Below are positions 26,406 to 36,396 of a stretch of 64,000 bases of DNA, piece by piece; position 1 is the stretch's first letter, and each line of letters starts with the position of its first letter. Source of the stretch: Pseudomonadota bacterium. GTDB taxonomy: Bacteria > Pseudomonadota > Gammaproteobacteria > Xanthomonadales > Rhodanobacteraceae. A program made the translations under genes and the position numbers. The notes below the pieces were generated by a model. It was given only the letters and a program-made list of their open reading frames with translations, was not told the origin of the DNA and ran no database searches. The stretch lies in NCBI GenBank assembly GCA_029561145.1, contig JAKQJM010000061.1, positions 1 to 64,000 of the forward strand. Reading direction: 5' to 3'.

Positions 26406-26784
26406 CGACGTGCAGGCGCGCTCGCCTGGCGGGCTGCTCGGGAGCAGGCGGCTCGGGTGGCGGTGATGATGGCGGGTCTTCGGACTGGAACATCATGCCC
26501 TGCCCGTTTTCCTGGGCGTAGATCGCAAGCACGGCGGATACCGGCAACTCGATCGAGTGACTGACCCCACCGAAGCGCGCGAGAAAGCTCACCGTTTCCA
26601 TGCCGATCTCGAATCGCGCCACGGCCCGCGAAGCCACGCTCAACACGACGCGCCCGTCCTTGATAGTCGAAGGCGGCACGCGCACACCCGGCGCGCTTGC
26701 CTCGACCAGGATATAGGGCGTCATGCCATTGTCATTGATCCACTCGTGAATGGCCCTGAGCAGGTAGGGCCTGTTCGACGTCAT
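26398..26784 (-). CDS. sspB: ClpXP protease specificity-enhancing factor SspB
   Basis: This protein of about 128 residues has the SspB fold: RPYLLRAIHEWINDNGMTPYILV, FEIGMETVSFLARFGG, and VSAVLAIYAQENGQGMMF. A Pro-rich linker follows, then the ClpX-binding tail RARLHVVK, which matches the E. coli RPALRVVK end. It delivers ssrA-tagged and other substrates to ClpXP. A GTG five codons upstream (26799) is an alternative start. It is downstream of sspA in the standard sspAB arrangement. Confidence 0.94.
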   Translation of the reverse strand: MTSNRPYLLRAIHEWINDNGMTPYILVEASAPGVRVPPSTIKDGRVVLSVASRAVARFEIGMETVSFLARFGGVSHSIELPVSAVLAIYAQENGQGMMFQSEDPPSSPPPEPPAPEQPARRARLHVVK

Positions 26785-26808
26785 TGCGTTTTCCGGCACC
26801 TTGGATCC

Positions 26809-27432
26809 TCAGGCGCGAAGGGCGCGCTCTTCAGGGGTCATGCTGCGCGTGAATGCCTGGCTGTGGAAGATTCGCTCGCCGTAGTCGACGATCGGTTGCG
26901 CCTCGCGCGGCAGCTGGATGCCGAGCGCCTGGAATCGCCAGATCAATGGGGCGAATGCACAATCCGCCAGGCTGATCTCGGAACTTAGAAAGAACTTTGA
27001 CGCCTTGAATGCCGGCGCATTGCTGGTCAGTTCGTCGCGCAAGGCCTTGCGCGCCGCCTCGGCCCCACGACCACCCTCTTCGATCTGGTCGACCAGGGTC
27101 AGCCAGTCATTCTCGAGGCGGACCATCGCCAGGCGCAGTCTTGCCCGCGACAACGGATCAACCGGCATCAGCGGAGGATGTGGATAGCGTTCGTCCAGGT
27201 ATTCGCAAATGACGCTGGTGTCATAGAGGACCAGATCGCGATCAACCAGCGTGGGAACCGAATTGTAGGGATTCAGTTCGATCAGGTCTTCGGGCGGATT
27301 GTCGAGATCGACGACCACATGGTCGTAGCTGACGCCCTTGGCCGACAGGACCAGCCGGACCCGGTGGCAATGCACGCAATCGCGCGCCGAAAAAAGAGTA
27401 AGCACAGCCCGGGAACGCTGACTCGAAGCCAT
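26809..27432 (-). CDS. sspA: Stringent starvation protein A (GST-fold)
   Basis: This 207-residue SspA family protein has an N-terminal thioredoxin-like domain (LTLFSARDCVHCHRVRLVLSAKG, NPYNSVPTLVDRDLVLYDTSVICEYLDERYPHPPLMP) and a C-terminal GST helical domain (KFFLSSEISLADCAFAPLIW). SspA binds RNA polymerase and alters transcription under starvation. The CVHC pair is present here, whereas enteric SspA lacks a glutathione-type active site. It lies between petABC and sspB, as in many beta- and gammaproteobacteria. Confidence 0.94.
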   Translation of the reverse strand: MASSQRSRAVLTLFSARDCVHCHRVRLVLSAKGVSYDHVVVDLDNPPEDLIELNPYNSVPTLVDRDLVLYDTSVICEYLDERYPHPPLMPVDPLSRARLRLAMVRLENDWLTLVDQIEEGGRGAEAARKALRDELTSNAPAFKASKFFLSSEISLADCAFAPLIWRFQALGIQLPREAQPIVDYGERIFHSQAFTRSMTPEERALRA

Positions 27433-27475
27433 GTCGGCACATCTCCCCTTGCGGATTCACCATCCGCTCGACCAC

Positions 27476-27495
27476 AAAAACCGGGGATACCCCGG
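27476..27495 (-). terminator. Terminator downstream of petABC
   Basis: CCGGGG-ATA-CCCCGG forms a 6-bp stem followed on the minus strand by five T. It lies about 145 bases beyond the cytochrome c1 stop and just before sspA, separating the two operons. Confidence 0.75.
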
Positions 27496-27640
27496 CTCAG
27501 CCCATTGCCGGGCACTCTACTACGCCGTGGCGAAACCGCATAGATCGCCAGCCGGCGGGCCATCCGGAGATGGCCCAAGCCCATGACCCAGAAAGGAAAA
27601 GACGGAGAAAGAACACAGCATCCCGGTTCAACGCCGGGGT

Positions 27641-28399
27641 TCAGTGCACGTCCTTCCAGTATTCCTGCTTGAGGAAATACGCGAGCAAGCTGAACACGCT
27701 CAGGAACAGCAGCACCCAGATGCCGATCGACTTGCGCTGCAACGCTGCCGGTTCGGCGGCGTACTGCAGGAAGTTGGCCACATCGCGCGCAACTGCGTTG
27801 AACTCCTCGGCATTCATTGTGCCGGCCTGGTGGATCTCGAACTTCTCGAACTCGGCCGGCACGTCACCTTCGGCGGGCTTGAACTTGGCAGTCTGGATGC
27901 CCTGCAACTCCCACAACGGATTCGGCATCGATGCGTTCGGGAAGACCGTGTTGTTCCAGCCGATCGGTCGGCTTGAGTCGAGATAGAACGATTTCAGGTA
28001 GTTGTAGATGTAGTCGACACCCTTGGCTCTCGCCATCAGCGAAAGGTCGGGAGGGGCAGCGCCAAACCACGTCTTGCCGTCCTCTGCGGACATCGTCGCC
28101 GGAATCTGCTCGCCAAAATTGGCACCGGTGAAATTGAAGTTCTGCATGACCTGCTCCTTGCTCAACTGCAGGTCATCGGCGATCCGCGAATAACGCATCA
28201 ACTTGAGCGAGTGGCAACCCGAGCAATAGTTGAAATACATCTTTGCGCCGTTCTGCAGCGAACCGAGATCGGACAGGCTTGCGTTCGAGGAGGCCAATGC
28301 CCCTTCTTCCGATGCCATCGCTGGCGCAACGGCCAGCAGTGCTCCGACGAGCAAACCGGCAATCCATCGTGGGGTCTTCTGCATGATCGTCTCAGTCAT
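27641..28399 (-). CDS. petC: Cytochrome c1 subunit of the bc1 complex
   Basis: This 252-residue membrane-anchored c-type cytochrome carries electrons from the Rieske protein to cytochrome c. It has a signal peptide (cleavage after PAMA), the haem site CSGCH, and a C-terminal TM anchor (IGIWVLLFLSVFSLLAYFL) followed by KQEYWKDVH. The start overlaps the cytochrome b stop by 8 bases; an internal ATG (MQKTP) is an alternative. It is the last gene of the petABC operon. Confidence 0.95.
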   Translation of the reverse strand: MTETIMQKTPRWIAGLLVGALLAVAPAMASEEGALASSNASLSDLGSLQNGAKMYFNYCSGCHSLKLMRYSRIADDLQLSKEQVMQNFNFTGANFGEQIPATMSAEDGKTWFGAAPPDLSLMARAKGVDYIYNYLKSFYLDSSRPIGWNNTVFPNASMPNPLWELQGIQTAKFKPAEGDVPAEFEKFEIHQAGTMNAEEFNAVARDVANFLQYAAEPAALQRKSIGIWVLLFLSVFSLLAYFLKQEYWKDVH

Positions 28400-29660
28400 G
28401 GCCAGTCACTCGTTCCGGAACCGGCTTGGTCTTCTCGAAACCGAACGCCGTGTATACCCAGAGGAAGATGAAGAAGCCGAAGTAGGCAGCGGTAAGCACG
28501 CGTCCGATGATGGTCTCGGCCGGATCGGTACCCGGGCCGGAGCCGATCTTTCCAAGCCACACGAAGCAGATGCCGAGGACGAACAAGGCAATGCGGAAGC
28601 CCGCGCCACGATAACGCCAGGACTTGACCTTGCCGCGATCCAGCCACGGCAGGAAGAACAGGACGATGATCGCGCCGAACATGACCATGACTCCGGCCAG
28701 CTTGTTCGGAATGACTCGCAGCATCGCGTAGAAGGGTGTGTAGTACCAGGTCGGCTTGATGTGTTCCGGCGTGACCAGGCGATTGGCCTCGATGAAGTTG
28801 TCGTGCTCGAGGAAGAGCCCGCCGAAGGTCGGCTCGAAGAACAGGATGAACGCGCAGATCAGCAGGAAGCAGCCGGTATAGAAGGTGTCCTTGACCGTGA
28901 AATACGGATGGAACGGGATACCATCGGTCGGCGCCTTGTCCGACCAGCGATTGCCCTTCGGTCCCTTCTTGATCTCGACGCCATCGGGATTGTTCGAACC
29001 GACTTCGTGCAAGGCGAAGATATGCAGGACGACCAGCAGCAGGAGCACCAGCGGCAAGGCGATCACATGCAGGGCGAAGAAGCGGTTGAGGGTCGTGTCC
29101 GAAGGCAGGTAGTCGCCCATGATCCATTCGGTCAATGCGCCGCCCACGTACGGAATCGCGCCGAACAGCGAAATGATGACCTTGGCGCCCCAGAACGACA
29201 TCTGGCCCCACGGCAGCACGTAGCCCATGAAAGCCTCGGCCATCAGGACCAGGTAGATCAGCATGCCGAGCAGCCAGACCAGCTCGCGCGGCTTCTTGTA
29301 CGAGCCGTACATGACGCCGCGGAACATGTGGATGTAGACCACGACGAAGAACGCCGAAGCGCCAGTCGAATGCATGTAGCGGATCAGCCAGCCCCACTCG
29401 ACATCACGCATGATGTATTCGACCGAGGCAAACGCCTCGGCCGCGCTCGGCTTGAAATACATCGTCAGGAAGATGCCGGTGACGATCTGGTTGATCAGTA
29501 CCACCATCGACAGCACACCGAAGATGTACCAGATGTTGAAGTTCTTCGGTGCGTAATACTCGGTCATGTGCTTGCGGTAGAACGGGCCGAACGACGGGGC
29601 ACGGTCGTTGAACCATTCCTGCACGCCGGTCGCCGCCCGGGACAGTCGATTGGCCATCAC
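28392..29660 (-). CDS. petB: Cytochrome b subunit of the bc1 complex
   Basis: This 422-residue integral membrane protein with eight TM helices oxidises ubiquinol. The four haem-ligand histidines lie in RYMHSTGASAFFVVVYIHMFRG and LHVIALPLVLLLLVVLHIFALHE. The Qo-site PEWY motif is PTWY here (KPTWYYTPFYAML), one of the variants known outside alphaproteobacteria and mitochondria. The ATG overlaps the Rieske stop (ATGA). Confidence 0.96.
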   Translation of the reverse strand: MMANRLSRAATGVQEWFNDRAPSFGPFYRKHMTEYYAPKNFNIWYIFGVLSMVVLINQIVTGIFLTMYFKPSAAEAFASVEYIMRDVEWGWLIRYMHSTGASAFFVVVYIHMFRGVMYGSYKKPRELVWLLGMLIYLVLMAEAFMGYVLPWGQMSFWGAKVIISLFGAIPYVGGALTEWIMGDYLPSDTTLNRFFALHVIALPLVLLLLVVLHIFALHEVGSNNPDGVEIKKGPKGNRWSDKAPTDGIPFHPYFTVKDTFYTGCFLLICAFILFFEPTFGGLFLEHDNFIEANRLVTPEHIKPTWYYTPFYAMLRVIPNKLAGVMVMFGAIIVLFFLPWLDRGKVKSWRYRGAGFRIALFVLGICFVWLGKIGSGPGTDPAETIIGRVLTAAYFGFFIFLWVYTAFGFEKTKPVPERVTGHD

Positions 29661-30253
29661 GCTGCTCCCTCGGTTACGCCGATCATGATCCGCGTGTCAT
29701 CCACGAAATAGTACGGCGGCACGACCAGGTTGGTCGGCGCGGGTACGCCGTCATAGACGCGGCCGGCCATGTCGAAGCGGGATTTGTGGCAGGGGCAGAA
29801 GAAGCCGCCCTTCCATTCCGGATCGAACGGTTCGGGTTTCAGTTCCGCATGCATCTTCGGCGAGCAACCGAGATGGGTGCAGATGCCGACCAGCACGAGC
29901 AGCTCGGGCTTGATCGAACGGAATTCGTTCTGGGCGAACTTCGGCTGCTGATCCTCGACCGTGGACTTGGGGTCCTTGAGGCGGGAATCCTGGCCCGGCA
30001 GCGCATCGAGCTGGGCCTGGGTGCGACGGATGATCCAGATAGGCTGACCACGCCACTCGAACGTGACCATCTGGCCCATCTCGAGCTTGCCGATGTCAGC
30101 CTCGACCGGAGCACCGGAGGTCTTCGCCCGTGCGCTCGGCTGCCAGGATTTGATGAAAGGTATGGCCGCCACCGCAATTCCCGCACCACCAACGACGGCT
30201 GTCGTTGCGGTAAGGAATCTGCGGCGGCCCTTGTCGACGCCGTCATTTGCCAT
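29657..30253 (-). CDS. petA: Ubiquinol-cytochrome c reductase Rieske iron-sulfur subunit
   Basis: This 198-residue subunit begins with a Tat-type signal-anchor (GRRRFLTATTAVVGGAGIAVAAIPF). The [2Fe-2S] site is formed by CTHLGCS and CPCHKSRFD. It transfers electrons from quinol to cytochrome c1. The start at MANDG has GGAG about 10 bases upstream. It is the first gene of petABC. Confidence 0.96.
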   Translation of the reverse strand: MANDGVDKGRRRFLTATTAVVGGAGIAVAAIPFIKSWQPSARAKTSGAPVEADIGKLEMGQMVTFEWRGQPIWIIRRTQAQLDALPGQDSRLKDPKSTVEDQQPKFAQNEFRSIKPELLVLVGICTHLGCSPKMHAELKPEPFDPEWKGGFFCPCHKSRFDMAGRVYDGVPAPTNLVVPPYYFVDDTRIMIGVTEGAA

Positions 30254-30418
30254 CCGGCACTCCACCAGTAGCTAGCTGAAAAATCAGGAAAGGAACAGGA
30301 AAAATCGCGGGGGTGCCGCAGTATCATGCTAGTTTAACGAAGCACTCCGCACCGCACAATCGAAGTCGGCGCGGCAGGATGCCTCGCGCATACGAGCAAT
30401 CCATCCGCAGCCCCCCTC

Positions 30419-31627
30419 ATGCGCAACTCGACCACCCGCACACTTTCCTTCATCCTGCGATTTGTCATCCTCGGGCTCGCGATCGCCTTTGTGCTGAGTC
30501 TGGCAGCACCTGCGCTGGTCGACCACTTGCGTGGGTCGACAGCGGCCGAGGTCACTCGGGGCAATACACGGACAGCGCCGATCACCTCCCCGCATGGCGA
30601 GGGCCCGGTCTCGTACTCGGATGCCGTCACACGCGCGGCCCCGGCCGTTGTCAGCATCTACGCAAACAAGATCACCACCGTGCGGCAATACCGCATCGTT
30701 CCCGATCCGGTCACGCGGCGCCTGTTTGGTGCGATCGCCGCTGGCCCCGCCTACAAGAAGCAGGAGCACAGCCTGGGCTCGGGTGTTGTCTTCAGCGCCG
30801 ATGGCTATGTGCTGACAAACAACCACGTCATCAGTGGCGCTGATGACATCCAGGTGCTGCTCTCGGACGGGCGCGTTGCCCAGGCACGAGTGATCGGCGC
30901 CGATTCGGATACCGACCTTGCGGTGCTCAAGATCGATGGCGCCGACCTGCCGACAATCGCCGTCGCCGATCGTGGCGAAGTCAATGTCGGCGACGTCGTG
31001 CTCGCGATCGGCAATCCGTTTGGCGTCGGCAAGACGGTCACGATGGGCATCGTCAGCGCGACCGGACGTCAGCTTCGCCTGTCCGCCTACGAGGATTTCA
31101 TCCAAACCGATGCGGCGATCAATTTCGGCAACTCGGGCGGCGCACTGGTGAATGCCCTGGGTGAACTCGTCGGCATCAATACCGCGGTCTATCGCAATAC
31201 GGGCGGTGACGGCCGGTCGAGCAATGCGCAGCAGAATGCCGAAGGCATCGGCTTCGCGATTCCGGTCGCGACCGCGAAAGCGGTGCTCGACCAGATCATC
31301 AGCCACGGCATGGTCATACGTGGCTGGTTCGGCGCGGAATACGCCGATCCTGGCGCGGTCAATCCGGCCAGCACCGGAACGCAGAAAGGGGTCATCGTGC
31401 TCGAGGTTCTGCCCGGCGGACCAGCCGACACCGCCGGAATCCTGAGCGGTGACATCCTGCTCAAACTCGACGGCGAGGACATCGTCGATCAGGCCGACCT
31501 TCGCAGCCAGGAAGCCGCATTGGCGCCGGGCAAGGCGGCCCGCCTGGAAGTCCTGCGCCAGGGAAAATCGTTCTCGGTCGAGCTGACTCTGATGCAGCGC
31601 CCGACGAATACGATCGCCGGCACCTGA
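30419..31627 (+). CDS. HtrA-family serine protease, DegS/AlgW-like
   Basis: This 402-residue periplasmic protease is anchored by one N-terminal TM helix (FILRFVILGLAIAFVLSLA). The trypsin-like triad is H136 (LTNNHVISG), D166 (DTDLAVLKI) and S239 (NFGNSGGALVN). One PDZ domain follows (about 310-395, GVIVLEVLPGGPADTAGI). A single PDZ plus an anchor is the DegS layout, which cleaves the anti-sigma factor RseA when misfolded porins appear. Transcribed divergently from petABC. Confidence 0.9.
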   Translation: MRNSTTRTLSFILRFVILGLAIAFVLSLAAPALVDHLRGSTAAEVTRGNTRTAPITSPHGEGPVSYSDAVTRAAPAVVSIYANKITTVRQYRIVPDPVTRRLFGAIAAGPAYKKQEHSLGSGVVFSADGYVLTNNHVISGADDIQVLLSDGRVAQARVIGADSDTDLAVLKIDGADLPTIAVADRGEVNVGDVVLAIGNPFGVGKTVTMGIVSATGRQLRLSAYEDFIQTDAAINFGNSGGALVNALGELVGINTAVYRNTGGDGRSSNAQQNAEGIGFAIPVATAKAVLDQIISHGMVIRGWFGAEYADPGAVNPASTGTQKGVIVLEVLPGGPADTAGILSGDILLKLDGEDIVDQADLRSQEAALAPGKAARLEVLRQGKSFSVELTLMQRPTNTIAGT

Positions 31628-31633
31628 GCCAGA

Positions 31634-32572
31634 TCAGAGCGCCTTGCGATAGCGATCAGTCAAGGTCGCGACGCGTTCGACGTAGACCTGGGTCTCGGCA
31701 TATGGCGGCACATCGGCATATTTCTGCACCGCACCTGGGCCGGCATTGTAGGCCGCGGTCGCCAGGCGCTCGTCGCCGTTGAAGTTCTTCAGCATCATGG
31801 CCAGGTACTGCGCGCCACCGCGGATGTTCTGCGCGGCATCAAATGCATCCTGCACACCGAGGTCGGTGGCGGTTCCCGGCATCAACTGCATGAGGCCCTG
31901 CGCACCCTTGCTCGATATCGCCATCGGGTTGAAGGCCGATTCGGCATGCATGATGGCGCGCAGAAAAGCGGGATCGACGCCGAAATCGCTGGCGGCCAGC
32001 GCCACCTCGTCCTTGTAGGCTTCCAGGTTCAACGCGGTACGCGAGAAGTTGATGCTCGAGTGCAGGTCGCAGGCGACGCAGGTCGAGATATAGGTGAACA
32101 GGAGGGCGAAACGGCCATCGCTCGGACGCACATTGGTGTATTCGGTGATTCCGCTGCTGCGGTCCACGCGATACACCGCTCCTCGCAACACCTTCGGCGC
32201 GGATTTGGTCGTCGTTGCGCTGGTCATGACCCTGGAGCCCTGTTCGATCGCAGGGGTTGCGGCAATGACCGGTTTGACCGGCGCGGAGAGCATCGCTGCG
32301 GTCGACACCACGCCGGAGCTGCCTGCGCGCGCATCGGGCCGTTCCTGATAGTCGACCGACCGTTTTGCCTGCGCACTTTCCGCGGCGGGTTTGCTCGCGT
32401 TGTAGCTGCCGATGACCTTGCAGCCCGTGAACGAGGTCTTCTTGTTCGTGTAGGCGACGCTGCCGCCCGGCCCTTCGCACTTGTACAGCGTGTCCGCGCG
32501 GACGCCCGCCGCGACCATCAAGCTGATCACGAAGAAGCAGCCAAGCATCTGATTTTTAGCGATTTGCCGCAT
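31634..32572 (-). CDS. Lytic transglycosylase (SLT domain) with N-terminal DUF4124
   Basis: This 312-residue secreted protein has a signal peptide (MLGCFFVISLMVAAGVRA), a DUF4124-like segment (DTLYKCEGPGGSVAYTNKK) and a C-terminal Slt/GEWL domain (about 200-310). The catalytic Glu lies in MHAESAFNPMAISSKGAQGLMQLMPGTA, and AAYNAGPGAVQKY completes the fold. It would cleave peptidoglycan to form 1,6-anhydro ends. Convergent with the DegS-like gene, 6 bases apart. The ATG is preferred to a GTG two codons upstream. Confidence 0.92.
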   Translation of the reverse strand: MRQIAKNQMLGCFFVISLMVAAGVRADTLYKCEGPGGSVAYTNKKTSFTGCKVIGSYNASKPAAESAQAKRSVDYQERPDARAGSSGVVSTAAMLSAPVKPVIAATPAIEQGSRVMTSATTTKSAPKVLRGAVYRVDRSSGITEYTNVRPSDGRFALLFTYISTCVACDLHSSINFSRTALNLEAYKDEVALAASDFGVDPAFLRAIMHAESAFNPMAISSKGAQGLMQLMPGTATDLGVQDAFDAAQNIRGGAQYLAMMLKNFNGDERLATAAYNAGPGAVQKYADVPPYAETQVYVERVATLTDRYRKAL

Positions 32573-32717
32573 AAGCACTGGTCAACCATCGTCGTGCGCA
32601 GGGACTCCACAACGGCAATGAGTGTGCGAAAAACGCCTGGAGTTCGCCGCCCTGCTGCTGGCGAGCCTCAAGTCCAGTGCGTAAACTACTGGGTTTGCTG
32701 GCAATTCTCCAGAACCC

Positions 32718-34064
32718 ATGTCCGGAAAGCTCTACATCAAGACCCACGGTTGCCAGATGAACGAGTACGACTCGGCGAAGATGGCCGACGTGCTTGGCGC
32801 GGCCCATGGACTCGAATTGACCGAGGATGAAAGCGAAGCCGACGTCATCCTGATCAATACCTGCTCGATCCGCGAGAAAGCACAGGAGAAGGTATTCAGC
32901 CAGCTCGGGCGCTGGAAGGAGCTCAAGCAGCGCAAGGAATCGGTGGTGATCGGCGTCGGCGGTTGCGTGGCGAGCCAGGAAGGAGCAGCCATCGTCAAGC
33001 GTGCGCCTTACGTCGATCTGGTATTCGGCCCGCAGACCCTGCATCGCCTGCCCGAAATGATCGAGGCGCGACGCAGCAGCGGCAAACCGCAGGTTGACAT
33101 CAGTTTCCCCGAGATCGAGAAATTCGATCGCCTGCCCGAGCCGCGCGCGGAGGGCCCGAGTGCTTTCGTCTCGATCATGGAAGGCTGCTCGAAATATTGC
33201 AGCTTCTGCGTGGTGCCCTACACGCGTGGCGAGGAAATCAGCCGTCCGTTCGATGACGTGCTCACGGAAGTCGCCCAACTCGCCGAGCAGGGTGTTCGCG
33301 AGATCAATCTCCTTGGTCAGAACGTCAATGCCTATCGCGGACCGATGCATGAAGGCGGCACCGCTGATCTGGGCCTGTTGATCCATGCCGTGGCCCAGAT
33401 CGACGGAATCGACCGGATCCGTTTCACGACGTCGCACCCGATGGAGTTCAGCGATTCGTTGATCGAGGCCTACGCGAGCGTCCCGCAACTGGCGGACTAT
33501 CTTCACCTGCCGGTGCAGTCAGGTTCCGATCGCATCCTTGCTGCGATGAAACGCGGATACACCGCGCTCGAGTACAAGCAGCGCATCCGCAAGCTGCGCA
33601 CCGTGCGCCCGGACATCTGCGTTTCGTCCGACTTCATCGTCGGCTTCCCGGGCGAGACCGACGCCGATTTCGAAAAGACGATGAAACTCATCGATGAGGT
33701 CGGCTTCGACCAGAGCTTCAGTTTCATATTCTCGTCGCGTCCGGGTACTCCCGCCGCGAATCTTGCCGATGAAACACCGCATGCAACCAAGCAGGCACGT
33801 CTGTCGCGACTGCAGGCCGCACTCAACGAGAACGCCCGCAGGATCAACGAGGCGATGCTCGGGACGACCCGGCGCATCCTCGTCGAGGGCCCCAGCCGGC
33901 GCGATCCAGGAGAAATGACCGGACGCACCGAAAACATGCGCAAGGTCAATTTCGCCGGTCACGCGCGCATGGCCGGCCAGTTCATCGACGTGGTGATTAC
34001 CGAAGTCATGGCCAATTCGCTGCGCGGACGGGTCGTGACCGATGCAGGCGAACGCGCAGCCTGA
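32718..34064 (+). CDS. miaB: tRNA-2-methylthio-N6-isopentenyladenosine synthase MiaB
   Basis: This 448-residue radical-SAM methylthiotransferase modifies A37 of tRNAs reading UNN codons. The N-terminal UPF0004 domain contributes C12, C49 and C83 to the auxiliary [4Fe-4S] cluster. The radical-SAM CxxxCxxC is C157, C161, C164 (CSKYCSFC). A TRAM domain closes the protein ([25 protein letters not shown]). Length matches the family. Confidence 0.97.
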   Translation: MSGKLYIKTHGCQMNEYDSAKMADVLGAAHGLELTEDESEADVILINTCSIREKAQEKVFSQLGRWKELKQRKESVVIGVGGCVASQEGAAIVKRAPYVDLVFGPQTLHRLPEMIEARRSSGKPQVDISFPEIEKFDRLPEPRAEGPSAFVSIMEGCSKYCSFCVVPYTRGEEISRPFDDVLTEVAQLAEQGVREINLLGQNVNAYRGPMHEGGTADLGLLIHAVAQIDGIDRIRFTTSHPMEFSDSLIEAYASVPQLADYLHLPVQSGSDRILAAMKRGYTALEYKQRIRKLRTVRPDICVSSDFIVGFPGETDADFEKTMKLIDEVGFDQSFSFIFSSRPGTPAANLADETPHATKQARLSRLQAALNENARRINEAMLGTTRRILVEGPSRRDPGEMTGRTENMRKVNFAGHARMAGQFIDVVITEVMANSLRGRVVTDAGERAA

Positions 34065-34083
34065 CGCGGCGTTGAGGTCGCGG

Positions 34084-34254
34084 TCAGGACCAGAACGGAA
34101 AGCGTCCGCCGCTCCAGTGCATCAGCCATCCGATCCCGAATACCGTCCAGAACGCGCGCTTGAGCCCACGTGCGACTAGCCACGCGACCCCGATCACCAG
34201 GAGCGTCGGCAACCAGCGGCTGAGGGTTTCGCGTTGTTCGACCGAAAGATTCAT
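34084..34254 (-). CDS. Small membrane protein, unrecognised
   Basis: A 56-residue protein: MNLSVEQRETLSRWL, a TM helix (LPTLLVIGVAWLVARGL), then an aromatic, basic tail ending HWSGGRFPFWS. It sits immediately after miaB on the opposite strand. I do not recognise a family. The hydrophobic pattern and the initiator-proximal acidic stretch look protein-like, but such short frames are uncertain. Confidence 0.5.
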   Translation of the reverse strand: MNLSVEQRETLSRWLPTLLVIGVAWLVARGLKRAFWTVFGIGWLMHWSGGRFPFWS

Positions 34255-34350
34255 GCGTCTCTCCAGTGCGCCGGTACGGCGCACTGGAAGCATGCGGTGA
34301 CGCTGTCCGCGTGATCAGAAGCAGGCGTCAGCCGGCGAACCTGATGGTTG

Positions 34351-36171
34351 TCACCCGGCCTTCCTGCGCGCGATCCAGTCGTCGATCACCCGCTCGACCA
34401 GGGACAGCGGCAGCGCGCCGTGGGTCAGCACCTCGTCGTGGAATTCGCTGAGCGAGAAGCGGTCACCGAGTTCCTGCTTCGCCTTCTCGCGCAGCGCGAG
34501 GATCTTGAGCATGCCGGCCTTGTAGGCGAGGGCCTGCCCCGGATTGACGAAATAGCGCTCGATTTCGGCGGTGACGTCGCCCTCGCCCATGCCGGTGTTG
34601 TCGAGCATGTAGGTGATGGCTGCTTCGCGCGTCCAGTGCTTGTAGTGGATGCCGCTGTCGACGACCAGACGCACCGCACGCATCATCTCGTCACGCAGGC
34701 GACCGAGGTTGTCGAGCGGATCCTTCTCGAAGCCCATTTCCCAGGCCAGGCGTTCGGCGTAGAGCGCCCAGCCTTCCGAATAGGCCGTGAACGGCAGCAC
34801 GCGGCGGAAGAACGGCACGCCCTGGAGTTCCTGCGCGATCGTGATCTGGAAATGATGCCCGGGGATGCCTTCATGGTAGGCCAGCGTGCGCATCGCGAAC
34901 TTCGGCGTTTCGCCGGGATCGCGCAGGTTGGCGAAGAACACGCCAGGACGTGAGCCATCGAATGCGCCGCCCTGGTAGTAGGCGCCCGGCGCGGTCTTCT
35001 CGGAAAACGCCGGCACCGGCTTGACCTCGACGCCGAGCTTCGGGCGACGATTGAACGCATCGCCGAGATTGGCGTTGACGTCATCGAGGATGGCCTGGTA
35101 GCGGGCGATCATCGCTTCCTTGCCTTCCGGCGTGTTCGCGTACATCTGCTCAGGCTCGCGCGCGAGTTGCTGGACACGCGAACCAACGCTGCCGTCAACC
35201 AATCCGCGATCGCGCAGGATTGCATCCATCTCCGCGCTGATCCGCGCAACCTCGGAAAGACCCAGCTCGTGGACCTGTGCCGGCGTCATGTCGGTGGTCG
35301 TGTGGCTGCGCACGCACCAGGCGTAATAGGCATCGCCATCGGGAAGGCTCCAGGCACCGAGGTTGTCGGTCGCCTTCGGCTGCAACGCCGTGAAGTAGGC
35401 GATAAGGTCGCGATAGGCTGGATAGACCTTGCCATCGATGGATGCCTGCGCGCGCGCCAGCAACTCACCCTGCCCGGTCGGGTCGATGGCTGCGGTACCG
35501 AGCTTGTCGAGCTTCTCCTTGAGGCTCGTGTACAGCATGTTCTCCGCAGCCGGCACGGCGATGAAAGCCTTCATCTGGTCGAGCACCTTGTCGACCGTGA
35601 ACTTCGGCGGGATCACGCCCCTGGACTCGCGCAGTCTCAGGTCCTCGATCACCTGCGAGAAATGCTCGGGCACACGATCAAGCCGCCTGATGTAGTTCTC
35701 CGCATCCGAGGCGTTGTTGACCTGGTGTGTCTGCGCCATGAAGTTCGGCAGGTTCGACTGGACGCCGAACATCTGGTTGACCGGAAAATCATGGAAGCGG
35801 AAGCGCGCACCTTCAACCTGATCGCTCAGGAAGAACTCGAGCGCGTCGTAGGAGAGCTTGCCGTCCTCATCGAGTGCATCGCGGTCGTAGCGGTGCAGCA
35901 TGTCGAGATCGGCCTTGACCATGGCCGCCATTTCATCGGCATGCTGCGGAGAGGCGTCGTCGAGCTTGTCACTGTAGAAATCCGCCCACGGCGGAAGGAT
36001 GCGCATGCTGCTCAGCATCTGCGGGCTTTGCAGGGCAAATTGCCCGAACACGCGGCCGTAGAACCAGTCTATCTTGAGCGGCTTGAAATACCACACATGC
36101 ACGAACGCGATTCCGGCCAGCACGACCACGAGCAGAACCAGTCGCAGCACCCATTTCAACAGCGTTCTCAT
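34351..36171 (-). CDS. DUF885-family zinc peptidase-like protein, membrane anchored
   Basis: This 606-residue protein has an N-terminal TM anchor (WVLRLVLLVVVLAGIAFVHVWYF) and the DUF885 region. The zinc site HExxxHH is seen as HEGIPGHHFQ with the downstream Glu in SEGWALYAERLA, as in thermolysin-like helical metallopeptidases. Relatives are annotated as X-Pro or carboxypeptidase-like enzymes, but the substrate here is unknown. The anchor points to periplasmic action. Monocistronic. Confidence 0.88.
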   Translation of the reverse strand: MRTLLKWVLRLVLLVVVLAGIAFVHVWYFKPLKIDWFYGRVFGQFALQSPQMLSSMRILPPWADFYSDKLDDASPQHADEMAAMVKADLDMLHRYDRDALDEDGKLSYDALEFFLSDQVEGARFRFHDFPVNQMFGVQSNLPNFMAQTHQVNNASDAENYIRRLDRVPEHFSQVIEDLRLRESRGVIPPKFTVDKVLDQMKAFIAVPAAENMLYTSLKEKLDKLGTAAIDPTGQGELLARAQASIDGKVYPAYRDLIAYFTALQPKATDNLGAWSLPDGDAYYAWCVRSHTTTDMTPAQVHELGLSEVARISAEMDAILRDRGLVDGSVGSRVQQLAREPEQMYANTPEGKEAMIARYQAILDDVNANLGDAFNRRPKLGVEVKPVPAFSEKTAPGAYYQGGAFDGSRPGVFFANLRDPGETPKFAMRTLAYHEGIPGHHFQITIAQELQGVPFFRRVLPFTAYSEGWALYAERLAWEMGFEKDPLDNLGRLRDEMMRAVRLVVDSGIHYKHWTREAAITYMLDNTGMGEGDVTAEIERYFVNPGQALAYKAGMLKILALREKAKQELGDRFSLSEFHDEVLTHGALPLSLVERVIDDWIARRKAG

Positions 36172-36396
36172 GCTTCAATCCCCAGGACAAAGATTGTTCA
36201 AAGTTATCACCCGGGCGGGTGGCAGGGACATGGCCATAGGTAACGACCGCAAAGAAAACACCGCGACTTTTTCGCCATCGCCAGCCTGCCGCCCGAACTG
36301 CGTGCGTGTACCTTTTTACAGCCTTGCCGACGGACCAGCCGGCGGTTATGTTTCGGCTTCGGTTCGGCCGCCCTCACGCGGCACATCGGGAAGTCC

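Noticed and set aside
28230-29711. 493-codon plus-strand frame opposite cytochrome b and c1
   Set aside because: Composition rich in E, D, R, Q and H is typical of the antisense of membrane proteins; petB and petC are unambiguous.
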